Assembly: GCA_947253155.1 (NCBI GenBank)
Contig: CAMXYK010000008.1
Coordinates: forward strand, 1 to 57,718
Source of the DNA: an uncultured Bifidobacteriaceae bacterium
GTDB taxonomy: Bacteria; Actinomycetota; Actinomycetes; Actinomycetales; Bifidobacteriaceae
Reading direction: 5' to 3'
Length of the DNA: 57,718 nucleotides
The notes under the pieces were generated by a model. That model was given only the letters and a program-made list of their open reading frames with translations, was not told the DNA's origin and did not search any database. Positions 7,767-16,873 of this stretch are shown here, piece after piece. The stretch's first letter is position 1, and each line of letters opens with the position of its first letter. The position numbers were made by a program, and so were the translations under genes.

Positions 7767-10700
7767 ATGAACGCAAAACTTGCAGTCGCAATTTCCTTAG
7801 GTGCTAGCTCCCTTGCATTTTTCGGCATGGCAAATGTAGCAAATGCCGCTACTGACCCAGCATCTAATCCACCAACTGCTGGTACAAATCCTCCTGCAGT
7901 GCAGCAGGGAGAAAGCCCTGTAGTAAAAGCCAAAAACGAGGCTGATAAAGTTATCAATGATGCTAATACGCAGAAAGAAACAGTTACTAATGAAGTTAAT
8001 AAGGCTGTAGGCGAAGCCAATACTGCTAATGGCGAGGCTGAAGAAGCTAATCAAGCTGCAACTGGCGCTCAGAATGATTTAAAAGGTAAGCAAACTAAAG
8101 AGAAAACGGCTGAAGAGGAAAAAGGTAAAGCCGATAAAGCTGTTACTGATCAACAGACTGTAGTAGATAATGCTGAAAATGATGTTAAAGATAAGCAAAC
8201 TGTACTTACTCAAGAAACAACAAATCAGACGGCTGCTGAAAATAAGCTGAAAGCAACTAAAGAAGAGAAAGATGCAAAAACTACAGAGCTTGGAACTGCA
8301 AACGAAGACGTTACTAATAAGACTCAACTACAGAAAACTGCTGAAGGAAATGTAACTACCGAAAAAGGCAAGCTAGATACCTTCAATACTGAACTTCACA
8401 ATGCTGTAGAGAAAAAGCAGCAAGCTCAGGGAGAAGCAAATCAGCTTTCTGATGCAGCAACTCAAAAAGAGAATGAGCAAAAAGAAGCCGATAAAAAGGT
8501 AACTGAAAATACAGAACAGCAGAATGAAAAAACTAACGAAATAAAGCGTTTGCAAGATCATAAATCTGCAGACGAAGATCCGAATGTAAAGAAGCTCAAG
8601 GGCGAAGCGGATCAAGCTCATGATGCTTATACAACAGCTCAAAGCGAGGCAGATGCAAAAGCTAATGAAGCTACTAATGCTCATAATGCAATCGATCCTA
8701 AAGCACAAGAACTCACTAATGCAGAAAACGAGTTAAAAAATAAGTATTCAGATTATTATACAAATTATTATAAAGTTATAGCTACAGCTGAAAGAACTGC
8801 TGAAGAAAAAGCACAAGCTTATAACACAGCAGATAAGAACTCTCCTAAGGATGATGATTCTGTTGAAAAGAAGTCTGACTTCTACAAGTTCTTGCAGTAT
8901 GTGATTGATACTGAGAATGCAAAGGGAGCGAGCAAGAACGCTGATCTTATTGCGGATGCACAGCGCGCTCAAACAGTTCTTAAAGGCGAGACTTATGTGG
9001 TTCCAGATAAGAAGGAGAAGGTTGGAGATGTAACATATATTACCTACGGATACACCGCTGAAGCTCCAACTTGGTATAACGACTTGGTAAAGCCTGGTTT
9101 GGGTCGCGTTGGTAGTGCTGACTCTTTGGAGAATATGAAGCAGGCAGCAACCTACTACAAGGCTCTTGACGATCATCGTCAGAATGACGTTAAAGGCCTT
9201 AAAACCGTTAAAGTGCGTCTAACTCTTATTGCAGAAAGCATCGTGCACTCCTTCTACTCTGCAGCAACTATGGATCATGCTGCTCACCACGATGCTTATG
9301 GTGTTCCAAAAGAACTGCAAACGCATCCATATATCCATTCTGCAGAAAATCTTGCTTGGGATGCAGATTATAATAATTATGATCCTCATAGGAAGAAGCA
9401 GGATCTTGGCAAATGCAACACAGATTATGGTCATCTTTCATGCACTTATGACGGCAAAGAGACGCACAATGCTGTTGACGGATGGTATGACTTGGAAAAG
9501 ACTATCTATGATGGCGTCATCAGGGATGGCAAGTGGAAGTTACAAGGCGAATATTACACGCTTACTACTGAAGGCTTGAAAGTACTCCAAGAGCATCGTA
9601 CAGATTTTGGCAAGTATTTCAATGATAATCCTAACGCAAAGCTGTTTGAGGGCGACACAGACGGACACGTGACAGATGTGTTTAGATCTGCAATTGGCCA
9701 CTACACTAACTTCTCCCAAGACGATAACTTTGCTTCAGGTTTTGCTAAAGCAGATATTTCTAAGAGGAAAGACGACGGCGCTTATCAAGATATTGCTGCA
9801 TGGCACGGAAGTGACGAAAGCTCTATTAGCATAGAAGAGTACACTAAGCTTCTCAATGACTATGCCGGCACGGTTAAAAACAACACTCCTGCAGACGAGA
9901 AAGCAGCTGATAAGCTGAATCATCTAAACGCGGAGGCAAACATCGCAAATATGGCTGTGTTCGACGCTAAGTATGATGCTTTGAAAGCAAAGTCTGCTAT
10001 GACTTCTACTGACCGCGCAGCTATTGAAGATTTGGAAAAGAATATTGCCGAAGCATCGACGAACTTTAAGAAAGCGATGAAGGATTCTGCTGCTGCGAAT
10101 GAAGCTTCAGCTAAGGCGAAGAAAAAGGCTGAGGAGCTGAAGACGGCTTGGACTGCTGCTAAAAATGCGTATGACGAGGCTAATCAGAAGGCTCAACACG
10201 CTGCCCAGCTAGGAGAAGAGGCACGCAACCAGCAAATTCAGAAGCTTCAGAACGAACTTCAAGAATTGCAAAATTCCGCAACAAAGCTGAGCGAAAAAGC
10301 TGCACAAGCAAAGACTGATGCTGAAGCAGCTCGCACTGCTGCAAAGCAACAGCAGGCAAAAGTTGGCGAACTTACTACTGCTGTTAGCAATGCTCAAGCC
10401 AAGGTTGATAATGAAACTAAAGTTGTTGAAAAAGTCAAGGCAGCCAAAGATAAGGCTGATACCGAGCTTCAAGCAGCTAAAGATAAGGTAACTAATCTGA
10501 CTAATAAGATTAGCGAGCTTACAACAAAGATTCAAACTGAGACTGCGGAAGTTAATAAAGCTAAAGACAAGGTTACTGACGCAAAGAACAAGTTTGACGC
10601 TGCCACTGAAACTAAGAAAGCAGAAGCAAACAAACTTGGAGAACTGCAAGCAAAAGCCAAGACTGCTGATGAAACAGTTAAAACTACAAAGGCTGCTGTT

Positions 10701-11675
10701 AAGACTGCAACCGATGCTGTTGTTGAGAAGGTTAAGGCTGCTCAAAAGCTTGTAGAAACTGCTCAAGCTAAGGTTAAGACTGCTCAGGAAGTTGTAGCAA
10801 AAGCAAAGACTACTATTGCAAACATTCAAAAGACTGTTTCTACTGCTAAAGCAACATTTGAAGCAATAGCTAAGGATGATGAAGCTGCTAAGACTGAGTA
10901 CGCTGGAAAGTTTGGTACTGTAATTGGCGATCTCACTACTTTCACTAACCAACTGGGTGAGAAAGCTAACACGCTTACTACTACCGCTTCAAAGCTTGGT
11001 GAGTCTGCAAGCAGTCTTTCTAAGACTCTTAAGGATGTTGCACCAGACCAAGTACCTCCTGTTGTTGTGCCACCAGTAGTGCCTCCTGTTGTTGTGCCTC
11101 CTGTTGTTGTGCCACCTGCACCAGTTGTGCCAGATGAAGATGTGCCATCCGGTGGCGCAGGTGTTGGCGGCGATGTAAGCGGAAGCGAATCTGGCGATGT
11201 CATTAACGTTGACGACATTAACGTTGATGACAATAACGTTGACAACACTAATGTTGACGATATCAATCTTGATGACATTGATTTGGATGGAATCGACTTG
11301 AGTGACGTTGACACGGACACTACTACCCCAGCTAAGCCGGATACAACAAACGATGACATCAATCTTGATGACATTGACTTGGATGGAATCGACTTGAGTG
11401 ACGTTGACACGAACACTACTACCCCAACCAAGCCGAATACAACAAACGATGACATCAATCTTGATGACATTGATTTGGGTGGAATCGACTTGAGTGACGT
11501 TGACACGAACACTACCACCCAAAGCAAGCCGAATACAACAAACGATGACATCAACCTTGATGACATTAATTTGGACGGAATCGACTTGGACGACTTCGAC
11601 TTGGATGGAATCGATTGGGATAGCCTCGATTTGTCTGACATCGATCTTAACAACGTTACGCCAGATAATAAATAA
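7767..11675 (+). CDS. Large secreted coiled-coil/CAP protein with acidic pentad tail
   Basis: The 1302-residue exported protein has a signal peptide cleaved near residue 27 (NVANA). A long Lys/Glu/Ala/Gln-rich coiled coil (about 45-330) is followed by a CAP-like domain (about 455-700) with His504 (MDHAA), Glu527 (SAENLAWD), Glu577 (DLEKTIYD) and His645 (IGHYTNF). A second coiled coil (about 720-1085), a PPVVVPP spacer and a tail of pentads complete it; the tail's 32-codon block repeats about four times. No LPXTG motif or membrane anchor is present. The leader just before ATG (AGAGAGAAG-GATTAATT) and the signal peptide are nearly the same as in the paralogue at 30.8-34.2 kb. A TATAAT lies at 7665-7670 without a well-spaced -35. 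The architecture resembles SEC10/PgrA surface-exclusion proteins. The role is inferred to be surface-related. Confidence 0.85.
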   Translation: MNAKLAVAISLGASSLAFFGMANVANAATDPASNPPTAGTNPPAVQQGESPVVKAKNEADKVINDANTQKETVTNEVNKAVGEANTANGEAEEANQAATGAQNDLKGKQTKEKTAEEEKGKADKAVTDQQTVVDNAENDVKDKQTVLTQETTNQTAAENKLKATKEEKDAKTTELGTANEDVTNKTQLQKTAEGNVTTEKGKLDTFNTELHNAVEKKQQAQGEANQLSDAATQKENEQKEADKKVTENTEQQNEKTNEIKRLQDHKSADEDPNVKKLKGEADQAHDAYTTAQSEADAKANEATNAHNAIDPKAQELTNAENELKNKYSDYYTNYYKVIATAERTAEEKAQAYNTADKNSPKDDDSVEKKSDFYKFLQYVIDTENAKGASKNADLIADAQRAQTVLKGETYVVPDKKEKVGDVTYITYGYTAEAPTWYNDLVKPGLGRVGSADSLENMKQAATYYKALDDHRQNDVKGLKTVKVRLTLIAESIVHSFYSAATMDHAAHHDAYGVPKELQTHPYIHSAENLAWDADYNNYDPHRKKQDLGKCNTDYGHLSCTYDGKETHNAVDGWYDLEKTIYDGVIRDGKWKLQGEYYTLTTEGLKVLQEHRTDFGKYFNDNPNAKLFEGDTDGHVTDVFRSAIGHYTNFSQDDNFASGFAKADISKRKDDGAYQDIAAWHGSDESSISIEEYTKLLNDYAGTVKNNTPADEKAADKLNHLNAEANIANMAVFDAKYDALKAKSAMTSTDRAAIEDLEKNIAEASTNFKKAMKDSAAANEASAKAKKKAEELKTAWTAAKNAYDEANQKAQHAAQLGEEARNQQIQKLQNELQELQNSATKLSEKAAQAKTDAEAARTAAKQQQAKVGELTTAVSNAQAKVDNETKVVEKVKAAKDKADTELQAAKDKVTNLTNKISELTTKIQTETAEVNKAKDKVTDAKNKFDAATETKKAEANKLGELQAKAKTADETVKTTKAAVKTATDAVVEKVKAAQKLVETAQAKVKTAQEVVAKAKTTIANIQKTVSTAKATFEAIAKDDEAAKTEYAGKFGTVIGDLTTFTNQLGEKANTLTTTASKLGESASSLSKTLKDVAPDQVPPVVVPPVVPPVVVPPVVVPPAPVVPDEDVPSGGAGVGGDVSGSESGDVINVDDINVDDNNVDNTNVDDINLDDIDLDGIDLSDVDTDTTTPAKPDTTNDDINLDDIDLDGIDLSDVDTNTTTPTKPNTTNDDINLDDIDLGGIDLSDVDTNTTTQSKPNTTNDDINLDDINLDGIDLDDFDLDGIDWDSLDLSDIDLNNVTPDNK
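11259..11640 (+). repeat. 96-bp tandem repeat encoding 32-residue acidic blocks
   Basis: GATATC or GACATC starts recur at 11259, 11355, 11451 and 11547, exactly 96 bases apart. The last unit is shortened and diverged. Each unit encodes three to four acidic pentads and a TTP-K/TTN spacer. Confidence 0.9.
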
Positions 11676-11694
11676 TAGATTATAAATAAATCCC

Positions 11695-11736
11695 AAAATG
11701 GGCGAAGTGGTAAATAGCCATTTCGCCCATTTTTTT
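11695..11736 (+). terminator. Terminator of the large CAP gene
   Basis: The arms AAATGGGCGAA and TTCGCCCATTT are followed by TTTTAG, 20 bases after the stop codon. It may also serve era from the other strand. Confidence 0.9.
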
Positions 11737-11784
11737 AGAACACTAATTTTTTAAAACAGTATTTTTTAGAACACTAATTTTTTA
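11732..11784 (-). repeat. Tandem repeat at the era stop codon
   Basis: On the minus strand, TTCTAAAAAAT-like units of 15-16 bases begin at the era stop codon and recur about four times. Each unit repeats the TAA. See the finding on stop-anchored repeats. Confidence 0.8.
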
Positions 11785-12894
11785 GAAACCTAAGCGCTCA
11801 AGCTTCTTCGGATCGCTCTGCCAACCCTTAGCAACCTTCACATGCAATTCAAGCACTGCTTTAGTGCCAGTAATGCGATTTACCGCAGTGCGCAAACGCT
11901 TCTTTACGCGAACTAAATGTTCCGCACGATGCCCAATAATAATCGGCTTTTGCGAATCTCGCTCAACATAAACCGACACAAGCACGTGCGCTTTGTTGTC
12001 ATCGTACTGCGTTTCCTCATCTTCATTCGGGTAGCAAATATCATCAACAACTACTGCCAAAGAATGCGGAAGCTCATCGTCCAACTCTTCCAAAAATGCG
12101 CCGCGAATAAGCTCCGCAATCATATCTGACGGGCTTTCCTCACTAAGCTGATCTTCAGGATACATTTGAGGGCCTTCCGGCAAGTTTTGAATCAAAACTT
12201 TTTTAACCTCGTCAACATTGTCGCGCTCCAACGCACTTACAGGCACAATATCCGTAAAATCAGCAAATTGCTGAATTTCAAGCAAATGCGCAACTAACTC
12301 ATCTCGGCTAAGCGTATCAATTTTCGTAACTATACCTATAAGCGGAACTTTCCAAATCCAGTTTCCAGACGCGTCCTTTTTAGCAAAATCGGAGCGAAGT
12401 CGGCTTAAAATTCGCCTATCTCCAGGACCTATCTCCTGGTCTGCTGGAAGCAAAAATGCTATTGCGTCAACATCCGAAAGAGACTCGTCAACAATGTCAT
12501 TCAAGCGCTGGCCAAGAAGCGTACGCGGACGGTGAATGCCAGGAGTATCAACCAGAACCATTTGCGCATTATCGGTTGTAACAATTCCGCGAATTGCCTT
12601 GCGCGTAGTTTCTGGTCGAGATGACGCTATGGCAATTTGCGTGCCAATAAGAGCGTTCATAAGCGTTGATTTACCAACGTTTGGCCTACCTACTACTGCT
12701 ACGAAGCCGGAACGGTAGCCGTGAAAATCGGGAGCTTGGATTGTTGCGTGTGTTGATGAGTCGAGATTCGCAAACATCTCGTCGTCGAAATCAGATTCGT
12801 CGTCGAAATCTGCTGCGTCTTCAACTTCGTTTTCTTCGTTCATATCGACTTCGTCAATATTGTTAATATCGTTCATATCATCAATATCGTTCAC
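11782..12894 (-). CDS. era: GTPase Era
   Basis: Era is an essential GTPase that binds the 3' end of 16S rRNA and aids 30S assembly. G motifs are clear: G1 GRPNVGKS (69-76), switch Thr in ETTR (about 95-98), G3 DTPG (116-119) and G4 TKID. The C-terminal KH domain ends in GWQSDPKKLERLGF. The 370-residue product is longer than the usual ~300 because of an N-terminal extension of about 55 residues that is very rich in Asp, Glu and Asn. GTG at 12894 with a weak GGACGG site is the first start; in-frame Met codons within the extension could be used instead. It is the last gene of a minus-strand run with the CorC-type gene and ybeY, a usual neighbourhood. Confidence 0.95.
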   Translation of the reverse strand: MNDIDDMNDINNIDEVDMNEENEVEDAADFDDESDFDDEMFANLDSSTHATIQAPDFHGYRSGFVAVVGRPNVGKSTLMNALIGTQIAIASSRPETTRKAIRGIVTTDNAQMVLVDTPGIHRPRTLLGQRLNDIVDESLSDVDAIAFLLPADQEIGPGDRRILSRLRSDFAKKDASGNWIWKVPLIGIVTKIDTLSRDELVAHLLEIQQFADFTDIVPVSALERDNVDEVKKVLIQNLPEGPQMYPEDQLSEESPSDMIAELIRGAFLEELDDELPHSLAVVVDDICYPNEDEETQYDDNKAHVLVSVYVERDSQKPIIIGHRAEHLVRVKKRLRTAVNRITGTKAVLELHVKVAKGWQSDPKKLERLGF

Positions 12895-12920
12895 TTTTAC
12901 CGTCCAATTCTTTATTTCAA

Positions 12921-12998
12921 ATTACTTGCTATTACTTATTTACTATTACTTACTTAAGATTACTTACCCAAGGTTACTTACTTAAGATTGCCTACTTA
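12921..12998 (-). repeat. TAAGTAA-rich tandem repeat at the CorC-family gene stop
   Basis: On the minus strand, degenerate units containing CTTAAGTAAGTAA follow directly on the stop codon of the CBS/CorC gene and fill the gap to era. Confidence 0.75.
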
Positions 12999-14507
12999 TT
13001 TAAGCAAATTCGTTTGCTTCATAGTACTAGCTTGCATAAGCGCGTTCGTTTGCTTACTCGTGGAAGTCTTTTGCGCAGAACTATTTTCATCCTGCTCGTC
13101 TTTAGGCTCCTCAAGACCCTTAACATCGCGCTCAACCAAAATAGTTGAAACTTTCTTTCGCCTACCGGCTGAATCAACAGCAGTTAATTTTAAGCCTCTA
13201 GTAACAGCACTAGAGCCAACAATCGGCACGTTACCAAGCAGCTTCGTAAGCAAGCCAAACACAGTGTCCACATCGTCTTCATCAATATGGACTTCAAAAA
13301 TATCTTCCAAATCAGCAATCGGCGTTCTAGCAGGCATCTTCCACACGCCCTCGCTAACTTCTTCCGGATCCGCGTGCTGAGTGCGATCATGCTCATCTTC
13401 CAACTCGCCAACAATCTGCTCAATAGCATCCTCAATCGTCACCAAGCCCGCAATACCGCCATATTCGTCAACCACAACGGCCACATGCTGACGAATGCGC
13501 TGCATTTCGTGGAACAAATCATCAACCGGCTTAGACTCAGGCACAAGCATAGGGTCGCGGCTAATCGTGTCAACAGCTCTAGAAGAAGCCGCAGGATTAA
13601 ACACCGTAGCTCGCACAGCATCCTTCAAATAAGCAACACCAACTAAATCATCAACGGAATCGCCAATAACAGGAACGCGAGAAAATCCGGAACGAGAGCA
13701 TAATTTCAGGAAATTTTCCAGCGTTTCGTCGCTTTTTACGCAAATCATGTCGGTTCGAGGAACCATGATTTCGCGAGTCAAAGTGTCGGAAAGCGTAAGC
13801 ACATTGCGCATCATTTCCGAAACTTCCGGATCAAAATCGTTTGCTTCCACAAGACGATCAATACTTGCCTTCGCTTGATCAAGCTGAATATCTTCCAAAG
13901 CCTCATCGTCAGAAAGATCCACATGCTTTTTTCTAGAAGTCACGTCCGCATCGCTAGCAATACGCACCAAAGGATTAATCGCAATAGCAATCGACACAAT
14001 GCGCGAAAGTCGCATCAACTTTGCAACAGGCTGCGCAGCACCCACAGAGCGCGGACGCACAAGCATAGAAATAACAGCAACAATTACCGAAACCACAACG
14101 CCAACAATAAGAGTTATCCAAAGAGGAACGCCAAAAAACGCAACCAAAGCAGCCACAAGCACGCCATCTAGCACATTGCAAAGTACTCGCACAAACGCAC
14201 AAGCTCCAGAAGTTGCGTAACGGTCCGCAATAAGCTTTTTTACGCGGTGAATTCTTGCGATTTTGCGCATACGAACTATTGCGCTTATTTCGTCGTCGTG
14301 AGTTTGCGCTTCAATCATAAGATTGTTCAAGCTTGCGCGCGTAACTCTAGGAACCGCGCCTTCTGCAGCAGCCATGGCAAGAGACAACCACACCAGCAGT
14401 ATTGCAATCACGATTAATGCAAACAAGCCTAGCCACACATGCAATGGCAATGCTGGTACCGATACATTTGTAAAGATATTTGTAAAGAACTCTTTAATAT
14501 ATTCCAT
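12996..14507 (-). CDS. Hemolysin-family membrane protein (CNNM/CBS/CorC_HlyC)
   Basis: The 503-residue product has the domain order of the CNNM/CorC family. An N-terminal membrane region (DUF21/CNNM, hydrophobic segments at about 20-50 and 105-160) is followed by a CBS-domain pair (about 225-350, beginning near REIMVPRTDMICV) and a C-terminal CorC_HlyC domain (about 370-450). Related proteins take part in divalent cation (Mg2+, Co2+) export or homeostasis; 'hemolysin' is a historic label and no toxin role is implied. A Ser/Gln/Thr/Lys-rich tail ends in MKQTNLLK. It lies between ybeY and era, and the three are probably co-transcribed. Confidence 0.88.
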   Translation of the reverse strand: MEYIKEFFTNIFTNVSVPALPLHVWLGLFALIVIAILLVWLSLAMAAAEGAVPRVTRASLNNLMIEAQTHDDEISAIVRMRKIARIHRVKKLIADRYATSGACAFVRVLCNVLDGVLVAALVAFFGVPLWITLIVGVVVSVIVAVISMLVRPRSVGAAQPVAKLMRLSRIVSIAIAINPLVRIASDADVTSRKKHVDLSDDEALEDIQLDQAKASIDRLVEANDFDPEVSEMMRNVLTLSDTLTREIMVPRTDMICVKSDETLENFLKLCSRSGFSRVPVIGDSVDDLVGVAYLKDAVRATVFNPAASSRAVDTISRDPMLVPESKPVDDLFHEMQRIRQHVAVVVDEYGGIAGLVTIEDAIEQIVGELEDEHDRTQHADPEEVSEGVWKMPARTPIADLEDIFEVHIDEDDVDTVFGLLTKLLGNVPIVGSSAVTRGLKLTAVDSAGRRKKVSTILVERDVKGLEEPKDEQDENSSAQKTSTSKQTNALMQASTMKQTNLLK

Positions 14508-14570
14508 AATTATGCTCTTAGCGCACTTTTGCTAGCTGATAGTTGGTTTGTAGATGATGCAATTTTCGCT

Positions 14571-14630
14571 ACTTAAATTTTATTTTGCTACTTACTTTTG
14601 TTTTTGCTACTTACTTTTACTTACTTTTAC
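14571..14630 (-). repeat. AGTAAGTA tandem repeat at the ybeY stop
   Basis: AAAAGTAAGTA-like units cover the last codons of ybeY (the KSKSKSK tail), its TAA and about 45 bases after it on the minus strand. Confidence 0.7.
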
Positions 14631-15165
14631 TTTTGCTTTTTTCATCATGCTCAGCTTCGTATTTTTCAAGCTCGTTCACAGCATCTTCCGGAAGAGTTGC
14701 ATCATACAATTCCCCAGAACGCGCCGCAAAGAAAGTAAGCAAAAGCTGGCGTTGCAAACCGAACATTTGCTTTTCTTCTTCCGGAGTTGTGTGATCGTAG
14801 CCAAGCAAATGCAAAATTCCGTGAATACTAAGCAGAAGCATTTCTTCCATAGTGCTATGCCCTGCAGCAAGCGCCTGCTGCTGCGCAACCCACGGGCAAA
14901 TCACCAAGTCGCCAAGCATGCCTTCGGAAACCTTCTCATCGCTTCCAGGAGTAAGCTCGTCCATTGGAAAACTCATAACATCAGTTGGGCCTTCCAAATT
15001 CATCCAACGCTCATGCAAGCAAGCGATCGGCTCCGGGTCAACGAAAGTGATTGACAAATCGGAGTGCGTGCTTACTTTCATTTGCTGCAACACCCACATG
15101 CCAAGATCGGAGAAGATTTTAGCGTCGATTTGCCACACGGTTTCGTTCATGACTTCAATGCTCAT
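14617..15165 (-). CDS. ybeY: Endoribonuclease YbeY
   Basis: YbeY is a single-strand-specific zinc endoribonuclease for 16S rRNA 3'-end maturation and ribosome quality control. The metal-binding motif HGILHLLGYDH is complete at 115-125. The conserved TDVMSFPMDE (about 61-70) and GDLVIC (about 85-90) segments precede it. The 182-residue length is normal, with a repetitive KSKSKSK tail. ATG at 15165 is used here; a second Met six codons later is possible because GAGAGG lies rather far upstream. It sits next to the CorC-type gene and era, a known pairing of 16S-maturation genes. A phoH gene, often adjacent to ybeY, is absent. Confidence 0.95.
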   Translation of the reverse strand: MSIEVMNETVWQIDAKIFSDLGMWVLQQMKVSTHSDLSITFVDPEPIACLHERWMNLEGPTDVMSFPMDELTPGSDEKVSEGMLGDLVICPWVAQQQALAAGHSTMEEMLLLSIHGILHLLGYDHTTPEEEKQMFGLQRQLLLTFFAARSGELYDATLPEDAVNELEKYEAEHDEKSKSKSK

Positions 15166-15251
15166 GATTATTTGTTATTCCTCTCGCAATTTTATTATTG
15201 CAACGATGCACTTACTTTAGATTTTGCGCAAAACACGTAACTTTGCACGAT

Positions 15252-15614
15252 TTACAAGCTACCTTCTGCAAGCTTTTCGCCAGTAAGCACGTGCGCATGA
15301 ACATGGAATACTGTTTGACCAGCGCCAAGACCCGTGTTAAAAACAAGCCTGTAGTCACCATTAAACGCGTCGTTAGCAATATTTTGCGCAACTCCAGCAA
15401 TATGAGCCAAAGTTTCAGGAGATTTGCTAGCAAGCTCAGCAACATTCTTATAGTGATTTCGCGGCACAATCAGCACATGCACTTTTGCTTGCGGATTAAT
15501 ATCCTTAAACGCAACTAGCGAATCATCCTCATAAACTTTGCTACTTGGGATTTCGCCGGCAATAATCTTGCAGAAAATGCAATCTGGATCAGTATGGTAA
15601 GTGATATCACTCAT
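15252..15614 (-). CDS. HIT-family protein (HinT-like)
   Basis: This 120-residue histidine-triad protein is probably a purine nucleoside phosphoramidase or nucleotide hydrolase of the HinT type. The triad FHVHAHVL is at 103-110, and CIFCKIIAGEIPS near the N-terminus is typical of the family, with two Cys that may bind zinc. ATG at 15614 has GGGGAG 7 bases upstream. It lies between rsmE and ybeY on the same strand. The exact substrate is not predictable from the sequence. Confidence 0.93.
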   Translation of the reverse strand: MSDITYHTDPDCIFCKIIAGEIPSSKVYEDDSLVAFKDINPQAKVHVLIVPRNHYKNVAELASKSPETLAHIAGVAQNIANDAFNGDYRLVFNTGLGAGQTVFHVHAHVLTGEKLAEGSL

Positions 15615-15726
15615 GGTTTCTCCCCTATTTGCTACTAAATGAAATCAATGCCTTAAGCCAAAAGCAATCGACATGCTTCTTACTATTTTACACAATTATG
15701 AGCACTTTTAGATACGTTTTATGCGA

Positions 15727-16524
15727 TTATTCGTATCGGCCTAAAGCGCGCGAAAGAAGCGAAAGCGCCACAGGCCCTGCTGTAGATGCGCGCAAAATAT
15801 TACTACCCAAAACGCAACTTTTAGCTCCAGCGTCAACAAACATCGAAACCTCGTCGTCACTAATTCCGCCTTCTGGACCAACAAGCACGTAAACAGTACG
15901 CTCCTTGCCATCATCCAAGCAGCGCTCTGTAAGAGTGTTTACAGCTTGCTCGATTTGGCTCCAGCAGTCGGTTGCATCCTGATGCAATACCACTACTAGG
16001 TTTCCATAAACGCATGCACGCCTACATATTGCAACAATCTGCTTACTGGACACGCATTCTTGAAGCTCCGGCATCCACGCCCTTCGAGACTGCTCGGTAG
16101 CAGCCTGCAACACCTGATTCCAACGCTTATCCGTGCGGCCAGGTTTCCACTTCGCAATCGAACGATCCGCACACCAAGGAATCACTTCATCCACGCCAAT
16201 TTGCGTAGCCATGTCGATTGCTTGCTCATCGTGACCGGTTTTTGCTAAAGCCTGAACCAGCGCAAGACGCGTAGTGCGACGCGCTTCTCGAGTGAACGCA
16301 TCAACGCGAACTAAACCATTTTCCGCATCCGTAACAGTTGCGTGAATTCTCAAGCCTTTGCCGTCGGAAAGCTGCAAAGCGTCGCCTTCTAGCAATCGCA
16401 TAGCGGATATTGCGTGGCGTTTTACGCTGGAAGGAAGAGTAAGAGTCCAACCTTCCTCAATCCCGTCTGCAAGCACGGGAGCATTATCGTGGTCAGTATC
16501 TAGCAAAAATAAAGCGTCAGTCAT
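15727..16524 (-). CDS. rsmE: 16S rRNA (uracil-1498-N3) methyltransferase
   Basis: RsmE uses S-adenosylmethionine to methylate N3 of U1498 in 16S rRNA and belongs to the knotted SPOUT family. The C-terminal knot carries the family motifs GPEGGIS (216-222) and LGSNILRAST (about 239-248); an N-terminal PUA-like domain precedes it. I start at ATG 16524 (265 residues, MTDALFLLDT). The frame is open to a TTG at 16554, but that codon has no ribosome binding site. It is the first gene of the run rsmE, HIT, ybeY, CorC-type, era. Upstream lies the first copy of the structured intergenic element. Confidence 0.93.
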   Translation of the reverse strand: MTDALFLLDTDHDNAPVLADGIEEGWTLTLPSSVKRHAISAMRLLEGDALQLSDGKGLRIHATVTDAENGLVRVDAFTREARRTTRLALVQALAKTGHDEQAIDMATQIGVDEVIPWCADRSIAKWKPGRTDKRWNQVLQAATEQSRRAWMPELQECVSSKQIVAICRRACVYGNLVVVLHQDATDCWSQIEQAVNTLTERCLDDGKERTVYVLVGPEGGISDDEVSMFVDAGAKSCVLGSNILRASTAGPVALSLLSRALGRYE

Positions 16525-16599
16525 AATCTCAAGCCTAACGTGAGGATGCGCCAAGTTTTATATGCGCGCGCAACAGCAAAGCGACAACAAACGACGGAA

Positions 16600-16873
16600 A
16601 ATCTCCCCGCGTTTGGAGCGCAACACAAGCAATACCTCTCCAAACGCGAGAAAAGTTCCCCACGCTTGGAGAAAAACACCACACCAAACCCTCCAAACGC
16701 GAGACAACACTCGCGCTATAAGCGGTCGCTTACGAAACTCACGTTGGAAGTCCACTGGACTTCCAACTTGAGCGAGTTTCCGCTCCGAGTTGCCTTCGCG
16801 CGCTACGCTTTAAGCGCTTCGGCAGGTCATCACTCACGCTTGGAGCGCAACAGCAAACAAATTGTAATATAAG
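16600..16873. repeat. Structured intergenic element, copy A
   Basis: This gene-free stretch is built from inverted repeats. Four alternating copies of CGCGTTTGGAG or its complement lie at 16608, 16638, 16661 and 16691. A strong double hairpin follows: outer arms GAAACTC (16734-16740) and GAGTTTC (16774-16780), inner arms TTGGAAGTCCA (16744-16754) and TGGACTTCCAA (16756-16766). A third imperfect hairpin lies at 16792-16823. It ends with CAAATTGTAATATA directly at the sdhB stop. A diverged second copy lies on the other side of sdhB in the same orientation. Confidence 0.85.

Noticed and set aside
16600..16873. Insertion sequence remnant
   Set aside because: There is no transposase-like frame and no target-site duplication visible; the region is better described as a structured repeat element.
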